Origin: Cellvibrionaceae bacterium | GTDB taxonomy: Bacteria > Pseudomonadota > Gammaproteobacteria > Pseudomonadales > Cellvibrionaceae | Length of the DNA stretch: 6,575 nucleotides | Reading direction: 5' to 3' | Assembly (NCBI GenBank): GCA_027012915.1 | Contig: JALUYN010000623.1 | Location: 1-6,575 of the forward strand | Shown here: piece after piece, positions 1 to 6,575 of the stretch | Position numbering within the stretch: the first letter of the stretch is position 1 | How the letters are laid out: each line of letters starts with the position of its first letter | Translations under genes and position numbers: made by a program | The notes under the pieces: model-generated | What the model saw: the letters and a program-made list of their open reading frames with translations, nothing else | Told to the model about the DNA's origin: nothing | Database searches by the model: none

Positions 1-8
1 AGACTCAT

Positions 9-1877
9 ATGAAAAAACACCGCTTTGCCGCACTGAGTCGCAAACCGCTCCTAGTCGCTTTATGCTTCTTAATCTGGGCTCTTATCAGCCATAGCGCCCA
101 CTCCGACACGGCCAAGTGCGATGCGCCAGATGTTATCGATGCCACCTTTAATCTGCAGTGTATTGATCAGCATGGCGAAACCTCTCTCAATGGTCAGTGG
201 CAACTGCAACTGCAACTGACCAACGGCTTTCAATACGATGGTTTGGTCGAGGTACCCGGAGTTTGGAGCGCATTGGATAACAATGTTCAGCAGGAAACTC
301 GTGGCACTGGCCAATACACACTAACGTTCACTGGTAGTGCAGCTGCCAATCACCTGGCACTTTCCATCCCACGAATGTGGGCCGCCAAACACATTTATCT
401 CCGCTATCCGTCCGGGCGCATTCATACCCTGTTACAACACGGTGATCTAACCAAGCCAGAAAGTGAAGCGCCTATCCCGGTGGGCCGGCAATTACTTCAA
501 CTACCCGATCTGGAGAGTGGCACACAACTGATCTGGGAGATGGGCGCATACGACACCATCTATTCCGGCCTGTGGCAGGCCCCCAAACTGGGGCCTGCAC
601 TGCCCATGTCTCGCCACGACACTCTGAGAAAGTCCCTTACATCCAGCATCGCCATTACCCTGCTGCTATTTGCCGCACTGAATCTCGCTCTGTGGCGCGC
701 CCGATTCCGCAGCCGCGCCATGATGGTATTACCCATCGCGGCTACTTGTCTGGCATTACGCCAACTGAACGATGCCAACTTGATCACTGAGTTTCTGCCC
801 GGATTTACCATCCGCCAGGATGCTGCCCTATCCTGGCTGTCCTACTTGATCGGTGTTGGTGTTGGCTTCTTTTATATCCAACGCCGTTTTGATCGAGTGA
901 TCCCTCTTTGGCTCGGCGTGCCACCTATCGTACTCAGCGCAATTGGGGCACTACTGGTCATATTCGCCGGCAACGTGACTGTGCAGGAGTTCGGTCAATT
1001 TCACCGGCCCTTCATCGTCGTCTGTGCCTTTTTGATATTCGGTCTGCTTATCAAGCGCAACCCATTTAAGAGCCTCGATCACCGCCTGACCCTGCTGGGG
1101 ATTACTCTGATAGTCGTGGCGCTGGCCATAGACATTGCCCACTATCATTTCTACGCCACAGGCTTTCTGGTACCCGTCAACTCCATCGCCTGGATCTTCT
1201 TTATCGGCTCACAGATTTATCTGCTGTCGTGGCGCTATTTCGCCACCATGCAGCGCAATATCAAACTCAACAACGAGCTCTCGGAATTGAACCAGCATCT
1301 GGAGCAGCGCATTCATAAGCGCACCGAAGAGCTCAACGAAAAAAACCAGCAGTTGGAACAACTCTATAAAACCGACGCCTTAACAGAATTGGCCAACCGT
1401 CGCGCCCTAACAGAATTTGCCGAACGGGAATTTGCCCGTCTGAAACGCAATCCCGGACATCTGTCAGTCGCACTGATTGATATCGACTTCTTCAAGCAGG
1501 TCAACGATCAGTACGGGCATCAGGCCGGCGATGAAACTCTAAAAGCCATCGCCAATGTGTTGCGCCACGCCGTTCGAGAAGTGGATATGGTTGCACGCTG
1601 GGGCGGCGAAGAGTTCTGTGTCATGTTTCCCGGCATTGACCAATTTCGTGCGTGTAAAATTATGGAGCGTATTCGCAAGCAAGTGCAGGACCTCAAAACC
1701 ACCACCGAAGAAGGGCGCTGCATTCAAGTCACCTTTAGCTCCGGCATTGCAGATACCAAAGAACCAATGCCATTGCAGAAGCTAATCGGCAATGCCGACC
1801 AGGCGCTTTACCAGGCCAAGACCCAAGGCCGAAACCGCACTCTGTGCTGGAACCCGAACACCACGGTTTTGTCCTGA
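9..1877 (+). CDS. Membrane-bound diguanylate cyclase with 7TMR-DISM-like sensor module
   Basis: This 622-residue protein should make cyclic di-GMP from two GTP at the inner membrane in response to a periplasmic signal. Seen in order: a signal peptide (basic MKKHR start, hydrophobic 13-27); a periplasmic domain of about 31-205 with an LNGQW...VEVPGVW pattern like galactose-binding jelly rolls; about seven hydrophobic segments between 210 and 410; a Glu/Gln-rich coiled coil at about 415-452; and a GGDEF domain from about 455. The GGDEF domain has DALTELANRR, the metal-binding IDIDFFK (Asp491), GHQAGD, and an active-site GGEEF at 532-536. RxxD (Arg523-Asp526), five residues before GGEEF, is the product-inhibition I-site. 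This architecture is that of 7TMR-DISM diguanylate cyclases. The ATG at 9 is chosen for the signal-peptide start; only 8 upstream bases are visible, so no ribosome binding site or promoter can be assessed. The signal sensed is unknown. No EAL domain is present. Confidence 0.93.
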   Translation: MKKHRFAALSRKPLLVALCFLIWALISHSAHSDTAKCDAPDVIDATFNLQCIDQHGETSLNGQWQLQLQLTNGFQYDGLVEVPGVWSALDNNVQQETRGTGQYTLTFTGSAAANHLALSIPRMWAAKHIYLRYPSGRIHTLLQHGDLTKPESEAPIPVGRQLLQLPDLESGTQLIWEMGAYDTIYSGLWQAPKLGPALPMSRHDTLRKSLTSSIAITLLLFAALNLALWRARFRSRAMMVLPIAATCLALRQLNDANLITEFLPGFTIRQDAALSWLSYLIGVGVGFFYIQRRFDRVIPLWLGVPPIVLSAIGALLVIFAGNVTVQEFGQFHRPFIVVCAFLIFGLLIKRNPFKSLDHRLTLLGITLIVVALAIDIAHYHFYATGFLVPVNSIAWIFFIGSQIYLLSWRYFATMQRNIKLNNELSELNQHLEQRIHKRTEELNEKNQQLEQLYKTDALTELANRRALTEFAEREFARLKRNPGHLSVALIDIDFFKQVNDQYGHQAGDETLKAIANVLRHAVREVDMVARWGGEEFCVMFPGIDQFRACKIMERIRKQVQDLKTTTEEGRCIQVTFSSGIADTKEPMPLQKLIGNADQALYQAKTQGRNRTLCWNPNTTVLS

Positions 1878-1955
1878 ATCAATTCTTATCCAGCAGCGGT
1901 CACCCAAGATCCCGTGTCGAATCAGGCAACCATCGGCCTCCAACGGAGCGCAATG

Positions 1956-1968
1956 TTGACACCGTCAA
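1956..1968. repeat. Short inverted repeat TTGAC-ACC-GTCAA, candidate operator half
   Basis: Perfect 5-bp arms separated by 3 bp form a 13-bp palindrome that overlaps the candidate -35 box of the acyl-CoA dehydrogenase promoter. A repressor binding here could block RNA polymerase. The bases CCGTCAAAATAAAA starting in its right arm (1962-1975) recur with three mismatches as CCGTCAAGATTAAG at 1995-2008, exactly 33 bp further on. The match is short and no known operator consensus was recognised. Confidence 0.35.
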
Positions 1969-1984
1969 AATAAAACCTTACCTT
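1956..1984 (+). promoter_or_regulatory. Possible sigma-70 promoter for the acyl-CoA dehydrogenase gene
   Basis: A perfect TTGACA -35 hexamer (1956-1961) is followed, after 17 bp, by TACCTT (1979-1984), which matches only three of six -10 positions. Transcription would start near 1991, about 28 bp before the ATG at 2019. The good -35 box, correct spacing and position in an otherwise empty gap support it; the poor -10 box weakens it and would suit a regulated promoter. No clear terminator lies between the upstream cyclase and this point, so read-through is also possible. Confidence 0.35.
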
Positions 1985-2008
1985 AATCTAAACGCCGTCA
2001 AGATTAAG
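1982..2008. repeat. 8-bp inverted repeat just upstream of the acyl-CoA dehydrogenase start
   Basis: CTTAATCT (1982-1989) and AGATTAAG (2001-2008) are exact reverse complements around an 11-bp spacer, with arm centres 19 bp apart, about two helical turns. As DNA, this spacing suits a dimeric regulator covering the -10 region and start site. As RNA, if transcription begins further upstream, the hairpin would take in the first bases of the weak ribosome binding site AAGAG (2006-2010). The sequence does not decide between the two. Confidence 0.45.
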
Positions 2009-2018
2009 AGAGATAGGA

Positions 2019-3815
2019 ATGTACAGCTACAAGGCCCCGCTGCGTGATATTCGATTCAGCGCCTTCGAATTATTGGGCTATGAAGCCCACTACCGCAACC
2101 TGCCCGGCACTGAAGATGTCACACTGGATTTGTGTGATGCCATTCTGGAGCAAGGAGCCAAGTTTGCCGAAGAAGTACTCGCACCACTGAATGCCAGCGG
2201 CGATCTGGAAGGCGCGCAATGGCACGACGGTGAAGTAACGACCCCCAAAGGCTTCAAGGAAGCATTTAGCGCCTACGCCGAGGGAGGCTGGATTGGCCTG
2301 AGCTGCAAAGAAGAATACGGCGGTCAGGGACTTCCCAAATCGCTGGATTCTCTGGCCGGAGAAGCCCGAGGTTCCGCCAACTTGACCTGGTCGCTGTGCC
2401 CTACCCTTGGCGCGGGAGCCATCAATACCTTGACGGCCTATGGCAGCGAGGAACAAAAGCAAACCTACCTGACCCGTCTGGTATCCGGCGAGTGGACGGC
2501 CACCATGTGCCTTACTGAATCCCACAGCGGTACCGACCTGGGCATTCTGCGCACCAAAGCCATTCCAAACGCCGACGGCAGCTATGCCATTAGCGGCACC
2601 AAGATCTTTATCACCTTTGGCGAACACGATTGGACCGACAATATCGTACACATTGTTCTCGCTCGCCTGCCGGATGCCCCAAAGGGCACTAAAGGTATCT
2701 CCCTGTTTATTGTCCCCAAGTACAACGTCAACACTGACGGCAGTCTCGGCGACCGCAACGCCGTTTCCTGCGGATCCATCGAAAAGAAAATGGGGTTGCA
2801 CGGCAGCCCAACCTGCGTGATGAACTTCGACAACGCACGGGGCTTCTTATTGGGCGAAGCCAACCGGGGATTGAATTGTATGTTTACCTTTATGAACACC
2901 ATGCGACTGGGCACTGCGGCACAAGGAGTTTTACATTCTCAAGTAGCCATGCAAATGTCCCAGGAGTACGCGCGTGAGCGATTGCAAATGCGCTCCCTGT
3001 CGGGTGCCAAGCAACCGCAATCAGAAGCCGACCCAATCATTGTGCATCCGGATGTGCGCCGTATGTTGCTGACCCAAAAAGCCATCGCCGAAGGCGGGCG
3101 AATGTTTGTGCACTATATGGCACAGCAGGTGGATATTAGCCAACGAGCCAGCGATGAAAGTGCGCGTAAGGACGCCGAAGATTTACTGTCATTCCTCACG
3201 CCCATCGGCAAGGCATTTCTGACGGAACTGGGCCAGGAAGCCGCGAGTCTTGGTATCCAGTGCTTTGGTGGCCACGGTTATATCCATGAAACCGGTGCTG
3301 AACAAAACCTGCGAGACGCGCGTATTTCAACTCTATACGAAGGCACTACCGGGGTTCAGGCACTCGATCTGTTGGGTCGAAAGGTTCTGGGCAGCGGTGG
3401 AGAACTGCTGGGGAATTTCACCAGCATTGTTTACGACTATTGCAAACAAGATCACCAAGAAGCGCTGCAACCATTGATCGACAGTTTGTCGCAAAGCAAT
3501 CGCGACTGGCGCGAGCTGACTCAGAGCATTGCCGAAAAGGCCATGCAAAACGCCGACGAAGTGGGCGCCGCTTCTGTGGATTATCTGATGTATTCTGGCT
3601 ACACCATTCTCGCCTATTTCTGGGCGCGTGCAGCAGAATTGGCCCATAAGAAGATTGCAGCAAATGATGATCCGGATGGCTTTTATCAAGCCAAGCTGGA
3701 CACGGCTCAATTCTACTTTCAGCGCCTGATGCCTAGGGCCAATGCTCACAAACAAGCGGCGCTGGCGGGCGCGGAATCACTGATGAGCATTGCCGAGTCG
3801 GGCTTCGAGTTTTAA
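2019..3815 (+). CDS. Acyl-CoA dehydrogenase, DmdC / FadE1-FadE2-like long form
   Basis: This 598-residue flavoenzyme should oxidise an acyl-CoA to the 2-enoyl-CoA in the cytoplasm, the first step of beta-oxidation or of a related acyl-CoA route. Seen: an extra N-terminal extension (MYSYKAPLRDIRF), the N-terminal helical domain to about 155, the FAD-contact segment MCLTESHSGTDLG at 163-175, the middle beta domain to about 285, then the C-terminal helical domain with QCFGGHGYI at 414-422 and LYEGTTGVQALDLLGRK, where Glu441 is the predicted catalytic base. Residues after about 460 form the additional C-terminal helical domain. Standard enzymes have about 380 residues; the ~600-residue class includes 3-methylmercaptopropionyl-CoA dehydrogenase DmdC and the Pseudomonas FadE1/FadE2 type, so the chain or substrate cannot be assigned from sequence alone. 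The ATG at 2019 follows a weak AAGAG (2006-2010) at 8-nt spacing, and the protein begins as this family usually does. No electron-transfer flavoprotein or thiolase gene is nearby. Confidence 0.93.
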   Translation: MYSYKAPLRDIRFSAFELLGYEAHYRNLPGTEDVTLDLCDAILEQGAKFAEEVLAPLNASGDLEGAQWHDGEVTTPKGFKEAFSAYAEGGWIGLSCKEEYGGQGLPKSLDSLAGEARGSANLTWSLCPTLGAGAINTLTAYGSEEQKQTYLTRLVSGEWTATMCLTESHSGTDLGILRTKAIPNADGSYAISGTKIFITFGEHDWTDNIVHIVLARLPDAPKGTKGISLFIVPKYNVNTDGSLGDRNAVSCGSIEKKMGLHGSPTCVMNFDNARGFLLGEANRGLNCMFTFMNTMRLGTAAQGVLHSQVAMQMSQEYARERLQMRSLSGAKQPQSEADPIIVHPDVRRMLLTQKAIAEGGRMFVHYMAQQVDISQRASDESARKDAEDLLSFLTPIGKAFLTELGQEAASLGIQCFGGHGYIHETGAEQNLRDARISTLYEGTTGVQALDLLGRKVLGSGGELLGNFTSIVYDYCKQDHQEALQPLIDSLSQSNRDWRELTQSIAEKAMQNADEVGAASVDYLMYSGYTILAYFWARAAELAHKKIAANDDPDGFYQAKLDTAQFYFQRLMPRANAHKQAALAGAESLMSIAESGFEF

Positions 3816-3837
3816 ACAACGAATCGTTCAAGCCTGA

Positions 3838-3865
3838 GTGACTGATGACACCGATCGTCAGTCAC
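3838..3865. terminator. Stem-loop between convergent genes, possible terminator
   Basis: GTGACTGATGA (3838-3848) pairs with TCGTCAGTCAC (3855-3865), giving an 11-bp stem with one G-U pair and a 6-nt loop. It lies 22 bp after the acyl-CoA dehydrogenase stop and 2 bp beyond the stop of the oppositely oriented small membrane protein gene, the usual place for a shared terminator. Neither strand shows a proper T-run after the stem, so termination may be inefficient or the hairpin may instead protect mRNA ends. Confidence 0.45.
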
Positions 3866-3867
3866 GC

Positions 3868-4113
3868 TCAATCAATAGCCCATAATTTGTAACGCCAACC
3901 AGGGCGCAACAAACAAAGGTTCAACATCTTATAGCTGGCAAGAAAGCGCAGATAAAGCAGCTGCAGTTCCTGCTCAGTCACATCAAACAATGCTTGATGG
4001 ATGCTCATGGCAAACAGCTTCATAGCAGTGATCATAACGAAGGTGATGCTCAGAACCACAATATTGATAACCGCAGTCCAGCCCAATAGGGTCGTCAACT
4101 CAGACATTGTCAT
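3868..4113 (-). CDS. Small membrane protein resembling DUF6868
   Basis: This 81-residue protein begins MTMSELTTLLGWTAVINI and carries one strong hydrophobic segment at about 10-32, followed by an amphipathic stretch (IHQALFDVTEQEL) and a moderately hydrophobic C-terminal segment at about 52-70. The LGWxxVIN start, the IHxxLFxxxEQEL middle and the xFLASYK region resemble small gammaproteobacterial membrane proteins of the DUF6868 family as I recall them. The function of that family is not known. The start at 4113 is preferred because AAAGGAG (4128-4122) ends 8 nt before it. A GTG at 4122 overlaps the ribosome binding site, and an ATG at 4107 is too far from it. The gene begins 32 bp after the stop of the upstream Ser/Thr-rich gene on the same strand, with no terminator between, so the two are probably co-transcribed from the sigma-54 promoter. 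Confidence 0.72.
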   Translation of the reverse strand: MTMSELTTLLGWTAVINIVVLSITFVMITAMKLFAMSIHQALFDVTEQELQLLYLRFLASYKMLNLCLLRPGWRYKLWAID

Positions 4114-4121
4114 AACAAGCA

Positions 4122-4128
4122 CTCCTTT
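4122..4128 (-). promoter_or_regulatory. Ribosome binding site AAAGGAG that decides the small membrane protein start
   Basis: On the minus strand AAAGGAG is followed by TGCTTGTT and then ATG at 4113. The 8-nt spacing is near optimal, which rules against the GTG at 4122 (inside the site) and the ATG at 4107 (14 nt away). Confidence 0.75.
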
Positions 4129-4145
4129 ACCAAGATCGGATTCTA

Positions 4146-4796
4146 TTAACGATTATTGGCCAGGTAGCTGTCAACGCCTTTCACGGCTTCACTTTTGGTT
4201 GAGAAACTGCTGATCAGTTTCAATGATACCGCCATATCTTTGACCAGTTGCGTTTCGGCATCACTAAGCTGACTTGCCACATCAGAGTCCATTTGCTCGG
4301 ACAACTGTTTGACCAGAGCTCCCGCGGTATCCGATGAGGTTACCGAACCACTTTGATCGAAACGCTTCAGCTCTTGTTGCACCTTGCCCAAAGCCTCAAA
4401 CAAACTCTGACTCTGCTCCTGATCATCAAGCTTGTCCAGCAAACTCTGGCTATCTGACATCAGCTTCGATAACTGCGCGCTGCTAGATGCCGCGACACCT
4501 GTTTTGAGACTATCGGGAAGAGAATCCACCTGAGACTGCGACAGGAAACCATAGTCCTGCAAGCGCTGAATAAAGTCGGGGGTGATCTCTAAAGTGCCTG
4601 GGCCGCCGGGAAAGAATTCTTCAGCCAACTTCTGCAGCTTCTGGGCGCGGGTCGAAATCTGAACCTCGGCCTTCTCTACAGACTCTGCGACAGACTCCTT
4701 AGTCGTGTCGGCAGCAGCGGTCGCCTGAGAGCTTGTGGCCTGGGATGTACCGGTCTGCCCCGCAGTTGTTGATGAAATCTGACTGATTGTTGACAT
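4146..4796 (-). CDS. Unrecognised Ser/Thr/Gln/Ala-rich soluble protein, first gene of a sigma-54 operon
   Basis: No family was recognised for this 216-residue protein. Residues 1-34 are a low-complexity, probably disordered tail rich in Ser, Thr, Gln and Ala. Residues 35-62 look helical (ESVAESVEKAEVQISTRAQK...), ending in FFPGGPG. Residues 68-95 form a compact ITPDFIQRLQDYGFLSQSQVDSLP segment, and 100-215 are mostly helical with heptad-like Leu patterns. It has no cysteine, no tryptophan, no signal peptide and no membrane segment. A disordered polar N-terminus followed by a VxIStrAQxL pattern recalls proteins linked to flagellar or type III export, but this is only an impression. The start at 4796 is chosen because GGAGGT (4806-4801) precedes it and a sigma-54 promoter lies just beyond. 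An in-frame ATG at 4850 would place that promoter inside the gene. The small DUF6868-like gene follows 32 bp downstream. Confidence 0.8.
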   Translation of the reverse strand: MSTISQISSTTAGQTGTSQATSSQATAAADTTKESVAESVEKAEVQISTRAQKLQKLAEEFFPGGPGTLEITPDFIQRLQDYGFLSQSQVDSLPDSLKTGVAASSSAQLSKLMSDSQSLLDKLDDQEQSQSLFEALGKVQQELKRFDQSGSVTSSDTAGALVKQLSEQMDSDVASQLSDAETQLVKDMAVSLKLISSFSTKSEAVKGVDSYLANNR

Positions 4797-4800
4797 ATCT

Positions 4801-4806
4801 ACCTCC
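4801..4806 (-). promoter_or_regulatory. Strong ribosome binding site GGAGGT fixing the start at 4796
   Basis: On the minus strand GGAGGT is followed by AGAT and then the ATG at 4796. It is the best ribosome binding site in the window, and it lies inside the short predicted leader of about 14 nt made from the sigma-54 promoter. Confidence 0.8.
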
Positions 4807-4821
4807 ACTGCAAGGGCAGAG

Positions 4822-4836
4822 GCAATATCCGAGCCA
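4822..4836 (-). promoter_or_regulatory. Sigma-54 (RpoN) -24/-12 promoter
   Basis: The minus strand reads TGGCTCGGATATTGC. Against the known RpoN consensus TGGCACG-N4-TTGC it differs at a single defined base (T for A), with the essential GG (4835-4834) and GC (4823-4822) at the required 10-bp offset. The predicted transcription start is near 4810, leaving about 14 nt of leader that consists almost only of the GGAGGT ribosome binding site. Such promoters need an ATP-dependent enhancer-binding activator, so the downstream two-gene operon should be switched on by a specific signal. Confidence 0.8.
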
Positions 4837-4878
4837 ACCGGAAGACTCAATTGATGATTCTAATCGAGCCCCCTAAGA

Positions 4879-4904
4879 ACTGTGACAAATGAGATCAACA
4901 CAGT
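4879..4904. promoter_or_regulatory. Dyad ACTGTG-N14-CACAGT, candidate activator binding site
   Basis: Perfect 6-bp inverted arms are separated by 14 bp, with arm centres 20 bp apart, so both face the same side of the helix. The dyad is centred about 82 bp upstream of the predicted sigma-54 start, the usual range for an enhancer-binding protein. It does not clearly match the NtrC, NorR or TyrR sites known to me, so the activator is unidentified. The arms loosely resemble CRP half-sites, but the 14-bp spacer is wrong for CRP. Confidence 0.45.
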
Positions 4905-4940
4905 AATTTTCAAGAGGGGAGAAAACGCAACAACTAGGTT

Positions 4941-4988
4941 CTATCAAGGCAAAGCCATTCGGACTTTCACGGCCTCCATAGGAGATAG
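4941..4988. repeat. Nested inverted repeats upstream of the sigma-54 promoter
   Basis: CTATC (4941-4945) pairs with GATAG (4984-4988). Inside lie AGGC/GCCT (4947-4950, 4972-4975), the arms AAAGCC and GGACTTT (4951-4956, 4961-4967) and the 11-bp palindrome CTCC-ATA-GGAG (4974-4984). Together they could form a three-way-junction RNA or mark protein sites about 130-180 bp upstream of the predicted transcription start. No coding sequence or known RNA family could be recognised. If the only promoter is the sigma-54 element, this stretch is not transcribed with the operon and would act as DNA. Confidence 0.3.
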
Positions 4989-5000
4989 TTTCAGGCTGAC

Positions 5001-5036
5001 AAAAAAGCCCCAATCAGCTACCGCCGATTGAAGCTT
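5001..5036 (-). terminator. Intrinsic terminator of the RND efflux gene
   Basis: On the minus strand AAGCTTCAATCGGC (5036-5023) pairs with GCTGATTGGGGCTT (5018-5005), a continuous 14-bp stem including three G-U pairs around a GGTA loop. It runs straight into a T-tract (six T from 5006 to 5001). It lies 27 bp beyond the stop of the efflux gene. In the opposite direction the G-U pairs become C-A mismatches, so termination should be mainly one-way. It insulates the sigma-54 operon from efflux transcription. Confidence 0.85.
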
Positions 5037-5046
5037 GGTTTTAGCC

Positions 5047-5062
5047 AACAGGCCTGGGCCTG

Positions 5063-5064
<2 letters not shown>
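5047..5064. repeat. GC-rich palindrome overlapping the RND stop codon
   Basis: AACAGGCCTGGGCCTGTT has perfect 8-bp arms around a 2-bp centre, and its right arm includes two bases of the efflux gene stop codon (5063-5065). With no T-run beside it, it is not a terminator alone. It may stabilise the mRNA 3' end ahead of the intrinsic terminator. Confidence 0.55.

Positions 5065-6575
<1,511 letters not shown>

Noticed and set aside
201..218. Three tandem CAACTG hexamers in the cyclase gene
   Set aside because: They simply encode a Gln-Leu alternation in a predicted beta strand. Three copies in frame is weak evidence for a functional repeat.
1844..2047. A 67-codon plus-strand frame bridging the cyclase and the acyl-CoA dehydrogenase
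   Set aside because: It overlaps both real genes out of frame, has no good ribosome binding site, and gives a low-complexity charged peptide.
2070..2801. A 243-codon open frame on the minus strand inside the acyl-CoA dehydrogenase gene
   Set aside because: It is fully antisense to a clear, conserved gene. Its translation has no recognisable domain and no convincing ribosome binding site, and it is explained by the codon composition of the sense gene.
4851..4883. Plus-strand TTGATG-N17-TAAGAA as a promoter for a small RNA reading toward 5040
   Set aside because: The -10 match is poor, the -35 match is moderate, and the downstream hairpin has C-A mismatches in this direction.
4960..4984. GAAAGTCCG flanked by GGAGG on the minus strand, recalling RNase P RNA
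   Set aside because: The rest of the RNase P core, such as the conserved ACAGAAACCGGCUUA-type 3' segment, is absent and the gap is far too short.
4941..4998. Possible c-di-GMP-I (GEMM) riboswitch on the plus strand (GGCAAAGCC ... GGCCT ... GGAGATAG)
   Set aside because: Only one of the two CAAA-type core segments is present, the outer stem does not close properly, and no plus-strand gene follows; the next gene runs the other way.

Overview
The window looks like chromosomal DNA of a free-living, probably marine or environmental gammaproteobacterium. That placement is an inference from moderate GC content, the RpoN-type promoter, a 7TM sensor diguanylate cyclase, a DmdC/FadE1-like acyl-CoA dehydrogenase and a CzcA-type metal efflux pump. 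No rRNA, tRNA, insertion sequence, phage gene or CRISPR array is visible.

Layout: (1) 9-1877, plus strand: a complete membrane-bound diguanylate cyclase with a signal peptide, a periplasmic jelly-roll-like sensor, seven membrane segments, a coiled coil and a GGEEF domain with an intact inhibitory site. (2) 1878-2018: a 141-bp gap with two inverted repeats and a weak sigma-70-like promoter just upstream of the next gene. (3) 2019-3815, plus strand: a complete ~600-residue acyl-CoA dehydrogenase. (4) 3838-3865: a hairpin between converging genes. (5) 4796 down to 3868, minus strand: a two-gene operon made of an unrecognised Ser/Thr/Gln/Ala-rich soluble protein of 216 aa and an 81-aa membrane protein resembling DUF6868. 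(6) 4797-5062: a 266-bp regulatory gap holding a near-consensus sigma-54 promoter, a dyad centred about 82 bp upstream of the predicted transcription start, a further inverted-repeat cluster, and a strong intrinsic terminator for the next gene. (7) 6575 down to 5063, minus strand: the C-terminal half of a heavy-metal efflux RND pump, cut by the window edge.

The most noteworthy part is the small minus-strand operon. Its promoter element (TGGCTCGGATATTGC) matches the -24/-12 RpoN consensus at almost every defined position and sits just ahead of a strong ribosome binding site. It fixes the start of the first gene at 4796 rather than at the longer in-frame start at 4850. The operon is isolated from the efflux genes by a 14-bp-stem terminator, so it appears to be an independent, activator-dependent unit of unknown function. 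The other genes are of familiar types and show no obvious shared pathway: c-di-GMP signalling, acyl-CoA oxidation and metal efflux.
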